This document shows positions 1-13,322 of a stretch of 64,000 nt of DNA, piece after piece. Location of the stretch: positions 2,447,001 to 2,511,000 of the forward strand of contig NC_041782.1 of assembly GCF_900090045.1 (NCBI RefSeq). The letters run 5' to 3'. Positions within the stretch are counted from its first letter, which is position 1, and every line of letters begins with the position of its first letter. The translations under genes were made by a program, and so were the position numbers. This DNA is from Plasmodium malariae (taxonomy: Eukaryota > Apicomplexa > Aconoidasida > Haemosporida > Plasmodiidae). The notes beneath the pieces were generated by a model. That model was given only the letters and a program-made list of their open reading frames with translations, was not told the DNA's origin and did not search any database.

Positions 1-3000
1 TTTATAGGCAATTATTTATACATCTGAGCTATCCTTTTGTGTTGTATATAAATATGTTGAATTAATGGTAATTATTATTTTAAACTTATATAATAAATAT
101 ACGATTTATAATAACAATTAGTAATATATTCAAATTTATAATAATCATTTTTTAATAGAATAAAAGTAATAAAACATTATAGGAATTATTCTTTTGTAGT
201 TAATTGATAAATTCTTTACTTAGTTCCAATTAGATAAATTTTAACATGCTCTATTTAAAAAACTGTTCTACACATTTGTACAAGATTAAATTAGATAGGT
301 GCATTGTATAAGATTTCTCATGAAATTTTTTTGTTAGTAATTTTATGGATAAATTTTCATTTATCATATATTATTTCTTAAATATTCAAATGAATATGCT
401 AATATAATATTATTATTTGTAGCATTTTGTACACATATATACATTTTAAAAAGCATTACTTAGTGAATGAAAAAACACATGCATATTTTATTCTTTGTAA
501 AAGTGTGTTTAGGATATAGGTGAGATAAGATTAGAATATATAAAAAATTCTCCATTGGAAGAATGAAAATATCGCTAAGTTTTTTAATAAAAAAAAATGT
601 ATTTTTTTTTTTTTTTTATATCATGCATTAGCAGAAAGGTTAAAAAATAATTTTCTATGTAAATAATATATATATATATATTGGGTATTTTTGAATTTAG
701 TAAAATATTATTTCTTTTAAAGTAAACAACTGTATATTACCAAGTATATGTTGAATTAGGAACAGCCTAAAAATTGAGAATAATGACAAATATTCTTTTG
801 AAATTTAGGAAAAATATTGCAATAATTTTTATTACAAACTTTAGTTTTATATAGATCACATTATATCTCTTCTTATATTTATAATTATATTGTTAGTAGT
901 ATGTTAAAATAAATATTTGTAATGATGTATATATTTTAAAATTTTTTATAAACTTTTTATTATAAAATTTTTTTCTGAATTTTTATGAATTCTTCAAGAG
1001 AATCATGCAGAATGTCCATATTTTATCATGTTATAATTATAGAATATCAATTAAATGTTAGTTACTTAAGGACTTCATATATGGAGAAATAAATAAGAGT
1101 TTTTATTGAAGATATTCTTAAGAACAACTTTAATAATTCTGTGTTCTTAATAACAAGCAATTTTCATTGAATTACGGGAGAAATTTATTTATTTGGAAAA
1201 CTATAAGTGCGATAATTCTTGTTTTACCTATTTTACTTGTTTATTGTGACATTACGAATATATAACTTTAAAAAGATGACAATTAATGTATTATTATATG
1301 TGTTAATTATAAATTGAGTTAATTTTTGATTAGAAATATTGTGCATGTATTGCTATCTATGATTATAGGATAAATGATTATTTTTGTTTTATATCATATG
1401 AAAATTGAATTTCTGGTAAATAATATTTTTGCTGTACTAATTTTTTATAGATTAGATAAAGTAATCCCAAATGATAACATTTTCATCTAAGGTATTTTTA
1501 AATTTGGGAAAAATTGTGTTTTACTTATAAAAAAAATAATGTTCTAATTTATGTAGTGAATGTTAAATGTTTTAATTAAAAAACAAGCAAGAAAAAAAAT
1601 GAATAAAAAAACTCTATTTTCAAATAGTAGAGGAATATAATTTTCAGAAAAAGAAATATAAAATAAAACAGATAAAAAACAAATATATAAACCAATAATG
1701 TATTTATAGTTGACAAAGTATTTAATGGGTAGTAAATTTAAACTTGATAAATATTTTAATATATATGTACTTTATTTTTTTTACTTTGTACAATTATATA
1801 GTATACATGTTAGAGATAATGCTATAAATTTTAATGTAATATACAATGAATTAATAATATATAATTATCTCGTTTAATAAATAAATAAACTAATGTAAAA
1901 TACAATAAAATAAGGAATGTATTTATTAAATAATCTTAATTTTATAATTATTAGTTGCTCTTCTTATATCCAACAGTAAATGTCGATATCCGAGTATGGT
2001 ATATATTGGTAAAATAAAATGATTTTCTCATATTTGACTTAAATTATTAAGTAACAATCATTTATCATATATAATGTATGAGATCTGTTTATGCTTATTT
2101 TTTTATCATTTTTTATGAACTTTGTTCTAATTATTTCAATTTGTGTATCATTGCATTCTATGTGGAATGTTTTATGCTATTTTATATTCACTGAATATTC
2201 ATAGTGTATGCGTTTATTTTATGTTCGTATTACGGATGAATATTTATTTCTTCCTTATAACTTTTTACTCTACATCTTCTCATATATGGTACAAAAAAGT
2301 AAAATATGTATTTATTTTAGTATTATGTACATTTTTATGAATATTACATTTTTATTCATATTGTGGTTAGGAGGTCTATAAACTTTTTTAATTATGTAAA
2401 TTTTACATATAAGTTTAAACAATTACTTAGAAGTAAACATAGATATTTGAGGTTATAAATGAATAAACCATTTAAATTTAATGTTATAAATATATAATAA
2501 ACTGCTTTTTACAGAAAGTTTTTATTATAATTTTTTCCTTTAAATATTATGTATTCATCTTATAATATATTTTTGATATGGAAATAACTTCTTTTTATTT
2601 AATATGCACTACTTTAAAATTACTCGTGAATGTCAATTAATATTTCTCATAAAAAAATTATACATTTTTTGAATTAGAATATTACCAATAAATAAAAACT
2701 TTACGGATGTGTTATTATAACATCTCAAAAAGTTGTTATATCTTACGAAAAGAGGCATACTATAGATGCATTATCGTAAATTTCGATGGTTGAGTAATTT
2801 TACAATTGAGATATACCTCTTTTTTTTTTATAAGATAATATTAGCATTGACCTATATATAATATTAAAGTAGTATGTTAATCATTTTTATAATCAATTGT
2901 TTTTTTTTCTATTAAATCAGTATACCTTTATTTATACGTAATTGTTTACTCTCATTAGATCAGACAAATATTATAATGTTTATACATCATTAATCGGATT

Positions 3001-4965
3001 AGGTTATACTGCTTTTATTAATAATTATTTTTTAGTAATTTACAATAACATTCATTTTCAATTTTTTGTATTCACGCTTTTTTTGAGGATTTCTTCAAAT
3101 TATTCCATTTCATTTTTTGCGAGTATACTATGCCATCACTGAGTAATGCTAAGGTTCAATATTTTGGTCCTTTCTTTGAAATATACAGGTGTAAGCAAAC
3201 CATGCTTTATATTCATTTTCTCTCATTAAATATTGATATAAGGAAAATATATATAATTTTTATACGATACTTTATCAATTATGTAGATTTCTTTTTTTTA
3301 TCCAGAGTAAATAATTCTATATTTATGAATAATGGAATGCGTAAAAGAAGTGTGCTAAAAAGTTAATTTACATTTTTGAATATAGTTAATAAGAATTAAG
3401 GTCATGTTAGTAATCCTTTCATTTATATTAAGCCATATTTCGTCAACAAGGGACAGATTACTTAAATAGAATATACCTTATTTCATTAATTCTAGTGATC
3501 ATGAACAAAGAAAAAAATATATTGATGTGACTTACCATATATCTTTTTGAACATGTAATGAAAAGAAATAAAATCATATTTAATTTAACACACTATTAGC
3601 AATAGAAATTATAGAGTCTAATGATTACACTATGATATATTAGTTTTAACATAATGTTATACTTTATTTAATATTTTATATCAAATGACCTTCTAAATGA
3701 GAAAACCGCCAAAATGTGTTGTACTTATTAAAGATACAATATAAATAACTATGAATTTAAAAAAAATTTAGTTTTATATTGTTGTAATAATGTACCTTTT
3801 AAGACCGGAAGTTACAATGAAATATGTGATCTAATATTTAAATAAATGGCAAATCTACTAATAAACACTAAGCAAATGGTTTAAGATATGTATATATCCC
3901 TATTATGTGCATATTATAATTAATAAGTTTTTTGTCATTATAAATATTTTATTTTTATTCATTAATGAAATAACTTATTACACAAATTTCTTATATATAA
4001 TTTTCACTGTTCATTACGCATGAACAAAAATGCATTAATTTTTATGTAAATACATTTTGTTTAACAGCTCTATGTATTAATATTTTATCATTATAATTTT
4101 TATGAAAATAAATGATTATAAAATTGTGAGAGTATATAAAAAAAAAAAATAAAATAAACAAAAAATTAATAAAATGAAATGAAAAATTGAGTTATAAAGA
4201 AGAATAGAAGAATATAAATATACGTTTTTTAAAACCCCAAAAGTACAGACAATTCTATATTTGTATAAAAAATTAGAGAACACTTGTAATTAAGTTTTAA
4301 ACAGTGCTATTTTTAGTAACAACGTTTCCTACTCTTTATTATTAATTTTAAGCCTACATATTTCATAATTTAATTTTAAAATATTTAATTCATTAGCTTA
4401 TTTACATATTTTTCAAATATAATGAAAAATAAAAAGCATATAATTGTATAATTAACTGAATATCATAAGCTTTAGAACATGTTCGATTTAATTTCACTAG
4501 CTGAAGATAGGTAAAATCTGTTCAGAAAAAATCAGATGATTTATATGTTTCATTTATGTAAAAATAAAATAAAATTAACAAATAATTAAGAAAATAAATT
4601 ATATTATTCATATAAAATACGCAGAGTGATAGATACTGAAGTTACAATATATTTTACAAAAGCTGAGTTACATATAAAGGAAATGTTGAAAATATAACAT
4701 CTGCAAAATTAGTAGTGTATTAGTATTATAATACAAAATATTAGTATAATAATAATGGTTTTCTCTTCACCATATATCTTTATAATTTCTCTTATGAAAT
4801 ATACTTTTTTTATTATATATTAAATTTTTAATATGATTAAAATGTCTCAACTGCTTAACGCTCCTATTTATTATGATTTGCATACTTACAGGGATGAAGA
4901 AATATTAATGTTATATATATATATATATATATATACATACCTGTTTGTATTTTTTTTATTTAGTA
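1..4965. other. A/T-rich intergenic region, no supported gene
   Basis: This is roughly 5 kb of very A/T-rich DNA lying 3' of the reticulocyte-binding-protein gene. The few open frames of 60-80 codons (around 2.1, 2.9 and 3.1-3.4 kb, plus strand) are dominated by Phe/Ile/Tyr/Leu. They begin with near-cognate codons or have no exon structure, and I recognise no family motif in them. A (TA) run of about 24 bp lies at 4912-4935, just beyond the stop codon of the large gene. I see no RNA gene or telomeric repeat. Confidence 0.6.
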
Positions 4966-7900
4966 CTACGCATAATCGTCTTCATTAAAACAAACTTCGA
5001 TAACTTCTTCTTTATCTTGTAAATTAAGACTGCCATTATTTTCAAATCCTTCATCATCTACATTGAAGCATTCCTCTTCTGTTTTTTCCTTATTCATAAA
5101 GGCAGCTAAAGCAACACCAGAACAAATGGAAAAGCCAAGAATAATTCCACCAGCAAAACGAATATTTTCGTTTGCTCCTTTAGTTCTTGAGTTACTTTGA
5201 TCATTGGATTTTTCATGTTTTGAATTTTCCTTTGCATGCTGTGTATGTTCATGGATTTTAGTTAATAAATTTTGTCTATAAGGACTTAAAATTTCAGGAA
5301 TAGGTTTATTTAATGTCTTCAATTTATCTTCTATATATTCTACTTCCCTATTAGTATTATTTATTAAATCTGTCATTTTATTAATGTAGGATTGTAACTC
5401 CTCAATTATTTTATCTGATTCAGTTATGCATTTTTTTGCAGAATTATAAATGTCAACATTACTATTTATGGAAAATGTATCAAATAATTCATTTATTAAT
5501 ATTTTCTTTTTATCAATTCTGTCTAATACACCTTCAGTTATATGTAATTCATTTTTAGTTTCTTCATTATAATTTGTAATCTTTTTTATTATATTTTTTA
5601 TTTCTTCCTCATTTGTCTTACCTTTCGTGCTTTCAATTTCACTTTGAATATTTTTAGACATATTTTCAATAAATTTTTCTTCCTTATAATCATTTTTTAT
5701 TTCATTGAAAATTCCGTTAATATCGCTAAAGTTGTTTTCTATTTCTATTAGTTTCTGCTTTTGTGGTAAATTGTTTGAAAAATTTTCTCTCATAATATCT
5801 ATGTTTTTCAAAATTTCTGAAGTAAATTTATTTGTTTCATTATTATTATATAATTTCTCATTTTCCTGAATATTCTTTAATATTTTGTTAAGATCTTTTT
5901 CTAAATTGTGTATTCCTTGTTTAGTTTTTGTTAAATCCATCCTGTCCACATTTTCTATATCAACACTTTCTTTTTCAATTGTGTGACTCTTTTCATATTC
6001 ATTCGCATAATTTAACAAGCTTTTTGCACTGTTTATTAAATGAGAAATTTTATTTACATATATTTTCAATTTTTTGTCTTCACTATCGTTAATTTTTTCT
6101 AATTCTTGCAATTTTTTTATATTAGTATTAATATCTTCATATATTTCATTAAATTTATTAGCGGATTGTAACGTGAATTTTTCATCTGCAAGAGCTAATT
6201 CCTTTTCTTTATTTATTATGATAGTTCTAATATCTTGTATGTTATTTTTATTCTTTAATAATTTTGTTTTTTGTGTCTCAATCTCGTTATTAAACAATTT
6301 GGCTAAATCATTATATTTATAATGAACTGTTTTTATTTCTTGTAATTTACCATCATTTATTTTTTTGTTAACTTCATTTATAATAATTTTTTTATCCGTC
6401 AGCTTATTGTAAAGATTTTTTAATTTTTCTAAGCTATTTTGTAAAATATTTATTTCTGTCTCTTCATTATATTCAAATTCTTTTTTTATGTCATGAATTA
6501 TTTCTTTTGATTCTTTAACTGCTGTTACCAATTCAGTGTAAAATTTAGTTGCTTGTTCAACATTGGTTGAAGTGTCGTTACCTATGGATTTTGTATCAAA
6601 ATACGCATCTAATGAAGCAATATAATTCATCATAAAACTATGATTATTTTTAACGTATGACAAAAACTTTTCAGTTTCATGCTGTTTCTTATTAATTGTT
6701 AATAAATCATTTTCTATTTTCATACTAAGGTTCTCCTTTATTGATTTGTACATAAATACTGTATTTTCTTTTCCTTGCTTTAATAGTTCATCAAAGGAAG
6801 TGTTACTTTTTGTAATAATTTTTTCTATTTCTTCTATATTTTTATAAATTTCATCTAAAGATAATTTTTCTTTTTGTATTATTTCACCAACGTTTTCTTT
6901 TACATTTATTTTTTGAACTTTTATTTCTAATTTATCTAAGGATACTATGTAATTATCAAAACTGACTTTTAATTTATTCAATTCTGATTCATCTACAGTG
7001 CTAATCTTTTTTTGATTATAAGATTCACTTAATTGCTTTAATTTTTCATATTTCGATTCATCCAAAATATGATTGTAACCTTCATTATTAAACTTAATTT
7101 TGTCTAAAGTGTTATATTTATTGAAAATATCATCAATTTTACTTAATACCAATTTTTTTTTACTTTTTGTATTATTTATTTTATTATATAATGCAATCAT
7201 GGACTTAATATTAAGATTCATATCACTTAAATTTTTAATTAATTTTTCATTTTCTTTTTGTTTTGAGTCTATAACTTCTGAATATTTAATTATCTGAAGA
7301 AGATTCTTATGGGCATCTCGTATGTCGTTATACACATCGAATTCTTTTTTATTTCCTTCTTCATTTTCAGTTTCTAATTTTATAGCTATTGTCGACTCAA
7401 GTTTTAATTCTGATGTTGTAATGGAACGTTCTTCTGCAGATCGTTCCAATGATAATAATCCTTCTGCAATTTTAGCATCTATAAAATTCGCTGACAAAAC
7501 TATGTGTGAAAACATGTTTTTTGCTTTATTTTTATATGAATTATGTATTTCGTCCTGCAGACTCCTATTTTTATCTACTGCTTGTTTTATTATATCTAAT
7601 ATACTATTTTGATCGTCTAATTTTTTAATATCTTCAGCGAGTAGTTTAATGGCTTCATGTATTTTGTTAACCTCAGAATATTCATGTGTACAAATTTCAT
7701 TAATTTTTTGTACTTCTTCTTTTATATGATGTATTAGTCTGAAGGATTCCTTTTTTTTAATATCATTCAAATATTTTTTTGCCTCATCTTCTTTATTTCT
7801 AAGTTTTGTTTGTTCATTTTGAGCTTCTTCTCTCAGTCTTTTTACTTCATTATAATTTTTTGAATTATCTGAAGTGTTTTTTACATTATCCTCAATTATT

Positions 7901-10900
7901 TTATAGGATGCATCAAATTCATCATATATTTTATATATCCTACTTTTGTACTCTTCTAAATTTTCTTCAAAATTATATTCTTTTAAATCTTTTCCTTTAA
8001 AAAAGGAAATAAATGTTTTCATTGATGAATTTAACAATTCTTTTGTTGTATCCATATATAATTTTACTTTATCAGCTATTTCTTTAATCTTTTCCAAAAT
8101 TCCAATTTCATATATTTTTTTTTGTTTTTCCAATTCTATTTCTATATTTACAATATTAGAGTCTATTTCATCCATTTTTCTTTGTTTGTATAACATAAGT
8201 TCTTTTGTGTCTTTCATCTTGTTAAATTGTTCTGTATAAATACTTTCTTCCTTTTTAGCATTCTCTAAAGTATTTTCTCCAATCGTTGCAGTTATTTTTG
8301 ATATTACACTTAATGAATCATTAGCTGAAGTTAAAATGCTTCCTATTTCTTTTTCTATAATATTTACATTTGATAGATTTTGTTCTACTCTTCCTAAGTT
8401 ATACTGTATAATTACATTTGCATTCGAAGATTTTTTATTATTAAAGGGATCTTCAATTTGAGTGATATTCTGTTTTTCATTCAATTTTTTTAATTTTTCT
8501 TGGAATGATCCCAATTTTTCTTTAATCTTACCATGTTCAATTTTGATATAATTCATTATTTGCGTTGCTTCATTTTTCATTTTTTCTGATTTTGTTTTTA
8601 TTCCTAAAATTAAAGACTCCCTTGAAATAGTCGTAATATCTTCTTCATATTTTAGGAATGATTTATAATTTTGTTTTGCATTTTTTTCATTAGATGTAAC
8701 TTCCTCTAAATATTTTACACACTGGCCAATATTATCATCAACATTTTTCGTATCAACATGATGTCCCTTTTCTTGTAAAAATTCGATTTTTTTTTTTGCT
8801 GTATTTGCTTTAATAATTTCTGACATAATTTTTTCTTTATATTCGTCTCCCTTATTTAAAAATGCATTTATATCTTTTTTCTTATTCTCAATTTGCTCTT
8901 TGATATTTTTTATTTCGTTTACATTTGTATCAATTTGTTCATTGTCTAAACTTATTTTAATGTCATTTTTATATATTTTCGCTTTATCTATGAGTGTTTT
9001 CACTTCTTGAATTAGGGTATTTGCTTTTTCAAATTCAGTTTTTGCCTGTTCGTTATATTCTTTAGCATCTTCAGTGTTCTTTGATATTGAATCAATAACT
9101 GCATTAGAGTTATTCAATGAGATCAAATTAATAGCATTTTTAATTTCCTTAAGAGCCTCTTGCATAGTATTTTTTTCTTTTCTAAGATCTTGCATGTAAT
9201 CGTTTACTTTTTTTTTAATCTCTTTTATTTGATTTACATTATTGTTTTCATTAGCTATATTCAGTTCATTTTCAGCACTTACAACAATCTGATCTATTTT
9301 ACTGTTACTAGTTTTACTTTTCTGGTAATGTACATTATAATCCATATCATTTACATATTTTTGATCACCATCGTGGGTATTATGTTCTATTGTAATAATT
9401 TGTTCATTGGATGATTCTATTACTTTCATCACCTGTTTAGCATCTGCGTTTTCGTCCCTAATTTGTTGAATAATGTCATAAATTAAAATTCTTTCATATT
9501 CTAATGTTGTGTGGTCTACCTTTCCTAACTCACTTTTAACTTCTTCTATTTTTAATTCTTTGTACGTACTTTCCATTTCTTCATATATTTTACCCATGTC
9601 ACTGATTTTTTCTTTGAATTGCATATCTTTAGATTTCAGTACATTTGATTTTTCTATGTATTTACTGGATTTTCTTTCAAGATCATTTAATTGTGCAACT
9701 TTATTATCGATACTACCCATTAGAGCTTCAGTATTTTTTTTGAAAGTATTTATTTTTTCTTTAATTATATTATTTGTATCTTTTTTAATATATGTTTTAA
9801 AATCAAAGGCAGATAATGTTGTTTTCATTTGTTTGAGAGACTTTTTGTTTTTCTCAATTTTCTCATTTATTTCTTTATTTTTCTCTGTTATAAACTTATC
9901 ACTTAATATTATAATTTCACTATTTTGTTCTCTAATTAGATCATCAATTTTTTTATTTATCGCTTGATAATTGGTATTTAAATTATCTATTTTAACATTA
10001 ATATGATTCCAGTTCATTATTTTTTCATCCAATGTTTCCAAAGTTATATTACCATTTTTCCTAATATGTTCCTTTAATTTTTTACTAAGAGTTGAAATAT
10101 CATGTATACTATTTTTTAAATTATTTATAGAACCATCAGCCAATTTATCCTTTATATCATTCTTTTCTCTATTCAAACTTAATTCAAATTTTGTCTTATC
10201 ATTTTGTTGTATTAAGTTAATATTTTTCATTGCTTGAATTTGCATATCTAACTTTTCATTTAAATAATTTTTATTTTTTATTAATCCATCTACCAATTTG
10301 TCGTTAGTATCTAAATGGTTTATAGCTATGTTTAAAGTTTTAATAATGTCTATATATTTGTTTGAAATTTCAATTTCGTATATGATTTTATTAACTTCTT
10401 GCTCCTCACTATTATGTTCTTTTTCATATTCACTCAATTTTAAATCTATGTTTTCATTATTATAGTCGTTTAACAAGTTATCAATATCTATATATGTTTT
10501 CATATTAGGATTTTTAAATTTTTTCAATATTATATCATATGATACTAATTTATGTTTAGTTGCTTGTACAATGTCCTTTAATATATTAATTTCACTAAAT
10601 ATTTTACTTCCTTTATTTAGAATAGTGTTCTTATATTCTAAGAATTCCTTATATGTATTCTGTCCTACAGATACATCTTTATCATTTTCATGTAATTCAT
10701 TAAGAAACTCATTTTTTCTATTAATTATATTAACTTTGTATTGTTTTAATTTTTTTTTATCTTCTTTGTAACCCTCCATACTTTTTTTTAAATGACCATG
10801 TTTATCTCTTATCTGATCAAATGTATTTGATATTTCATCGTATATACTTTGAAATCGATTACCAATAATATTATTTTTAAGAGTTAAAATGTCATTTGAT

Positions 10901-13322
10901 TCTTTATCCAAATTATTCAATATTTGGGTAGCCTGGTCACATTTCATTTTTGATATCCCATTATGTACTTCTGTTGTTTTCTCTAGCAATTTATCAATAT
11001 CATCTACATTACCCCCTTCATAAGTTACATTTTTAAGTTCTTCTACAAGTTTTGATGAAGTATCAACAAATTCTTCTTTGTTACCGTTGAAGAAATTAGT
11101 AATGATGGAATCAATTTTTTTCTGTATTTCATTTTTTTCATTTGTGAATTGAACCACATTAAGTTGTGCTTCATTAATTAGTTCTTCTATTTGTGCAATA
11201 TTTTCATATGTATCTTCTTTTTTGGAAATAATCTTTTTTATTTTGTCTATATTTTCAGTTATATATTCCAATTTATTTTTTATTTCCATTTTGATAGAAT
11301 TGATATGTGTTTCTTTTTCTTTTATGATTACCATTTCTTTTTCATGAATTTGAATTTGTTTTGCTAATTCTTCAATTTTAGTTTTCATATGAATAACTTT
11401 TTTATAGTTTTCTTCAATTAGTTTAAAATTATTTTGCATTATTGGCCTACTTGTTTTTATTAAAGCTATTAGATTTATAAGTTCTGTAGCTCTCTGAAGG
11501 AAGTTTGAAGGAGTTACATTTTTTTTTATTATAGTGTCAATTTCATTTTTTTTTGATGTATTGGTAATATATGTCTCTTTTATAGAAGCAACTAGTGGTC
11601 TTAATTCTTCTAAAGCTGCTGCTTGTTGAACTCTTATTTCATCATAATTTGCTTTAACTTTTATAAATTCCGTATTTGTTTCAGTGCTAAGATTTTTTGC
11701 TACTTCGGTGATATTAGTATATACATCTTCTCCAAATTTTAGGATTTTCTCAGAATCTGAAACTTTCGAATTAATGTCTGAAGGAAAAGACTCATAATCC
11801 AGAATTCCTCTATTCTTTCCTTTTAAATTGGTTAAATATGAACTAAAATCGTGAAAAATCAATTTTTCTTTGTTTTTCAATGTAGTTTCCATTCTCCTGA
11901 TGTGTTCGATACTAAACCTAAAATTGGCCGTACAGTTAGATATGAAATTGTAATAATTTATAATATTGTTAACAGACACATGTATTTGTCTTTTATCATT
12001 TGCATATGCTTTTATAGAACTTAATGCAGATATATAATTTTCTAAATGTTCACTATATCTGCTAGAAATAAGCTTCATATCATCTAATAAAAATTTTGTT
12101 GCACTTATAAAAACGTTTTGACCTAATTCTTTCTCTATTTTAGATAATATATCAGTACAAGAATCTAAATGGTTCTTTAGATTAATAATATAATTTCTAT
12201 AACTGTCATAAGGTATTTTCTTACTTTTTTCTATATACTGCTCACATACCTCTTTATATGTAGATGCTTCACAATATTTGTTACAGTTTATATTTGATAA
12301 TAAAATAAATGTATCTGACTTAATATTTATTATCTGGTTCATAATATGTTTACTTTTATCTGAAAAACATTTCCTGTAACTATCCAATTTTCTTTGAAAT
12401 TCATTATGTTTTAAAGCATATGTGTTTATGACTAATTTCTCTTTCCTAGGATTTAGTAAAGTATTATATAATTTTATCAAGTACTCTTTTTGTGACTTAC
12501 AATTATTTACAGTTCTTTGAATTTCTTTAAATAATGAGTTTACTCTTTTATTCACCATATCTTCATATTTAAAGTAGATATTAGGGTAAATCCATGTAAA
12601 ATTTTTTATTTCATAGAAATAATACATTAAAGAATAATATGGATATAATGTAGAAAATATATTTCCTCTCTCATCTGTGAAATCAATGTAATCTAATGTG
12701 TCATATGCATCTGTATTTGTACTTTTATTTTGAACAAATGAATTTAAAACAGTACTCAAATTATCATTTACCCTTACCGTTTCATTATCAACTCTACCAC
12801 GTGTATATAAATTATTTTTTTCCGTTTGAGCATAATACAATGGCGTTTTGGTAGATATATAATTTTTTAAAGTTACTAATGATGCATTATTACGTAAATA
12901 TGGTTTTTGTAACGAGTCCACATTAATTTCATTATAACTGTTTTTATTATTTTCCTTTTCATTTGAATAGTTGATGCTTTTCAAATTTTCCTCTTTGTTG
13001 TTATATGCGAATTCGGTTTTTTCCTTAATATTAGATTGTAGTGGTAATAATGTTAGTCTATCTTTAAGTTTGCTTGAAATTTTCCTATTTTTTTCCTTGC
13101 TTGACACTACATAAACATATAATATGTAAAATTGGATGTGTTAGAATGAATAATAAAATTTAATGCCATTAGAATAAATAAACATAAATAGAAAGGTACA
13201 AATATACAAATATTTATGCATTTGCACTTATATACATATTTATCTCTTTATATATGAGGTGGTTTACCAAATAGGATAAATAGAATATTATAAATGATTA
13301 CCCAAAGTATGTTTTTTTCCAT
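4966..13322 (-). CDS. Reticulocyte-binding protein homologue, two exons, apparently intact
   Basis: This is a large merozoite invasion ligand of the RBP/Rh family. Known members sit in the rhoptry neck or merozoite surface and bind erythrocyte or reticulocyte receptors. Exon 1 is 13322-13268 and encodes MEKNILWVIIYNILFILF, a signal peptide. A 161-nt GT/AG intron (13267-13107) follows. Exon 2 runs 13106-4966 and is one uninterrupted frame; the junction codon is G|TG (Val), so the phases match. The frame can be opened further upstream only from GTG, which is the splice junction and not a start. The product is about 2,731 aa, within the usual 2,500-2,900 range. A Cys-containing N-terminal domain (Cys cluster near residue 290) precedes a very long Lys/Glu/Asn/Ile-rich coiled-coil region. 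One membrane segment lies near residues 2667-2690 (AGGIILGFSICSGVALAAF), followed by an acidic tail of about 42 residues. The small-residue-rich membrane segment would suit rhomboid cleavage (inference). Whether it is RBP1- or RBP2-type cannot be decided here. Confidence 0.93.
13107..13267 (-). other. Intron of the RBP gene
   Basis: On the minus strand the donor reads G|GTAAAC and the acceptor reads TATGTAG|TG. The intron is in phase 1 and 161 nt long. A short signal-peptide exon, a small intron and a giant second exon is the standard architecture of Plasmodium RBP/Rh genes. This supports the start chosen at 13322. Confidence 0.88.

Noticed and set aside
2143..3366. Three plus-strand frames of 65-78 codons
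   Set aside because: The composition is that of translated A/T-rich noise, the starts are mostly not ATG, and no family motif or exon partner is visible.
6074..10771. Several plus-strand open frames of 60-152 codons opposite the RBP gene
   Set aside because: They are antisense shadows of a Lys/Glu/Asn-rich coding exon, rich in Phe/Leu/Ser, with no signal or splice features of their own.
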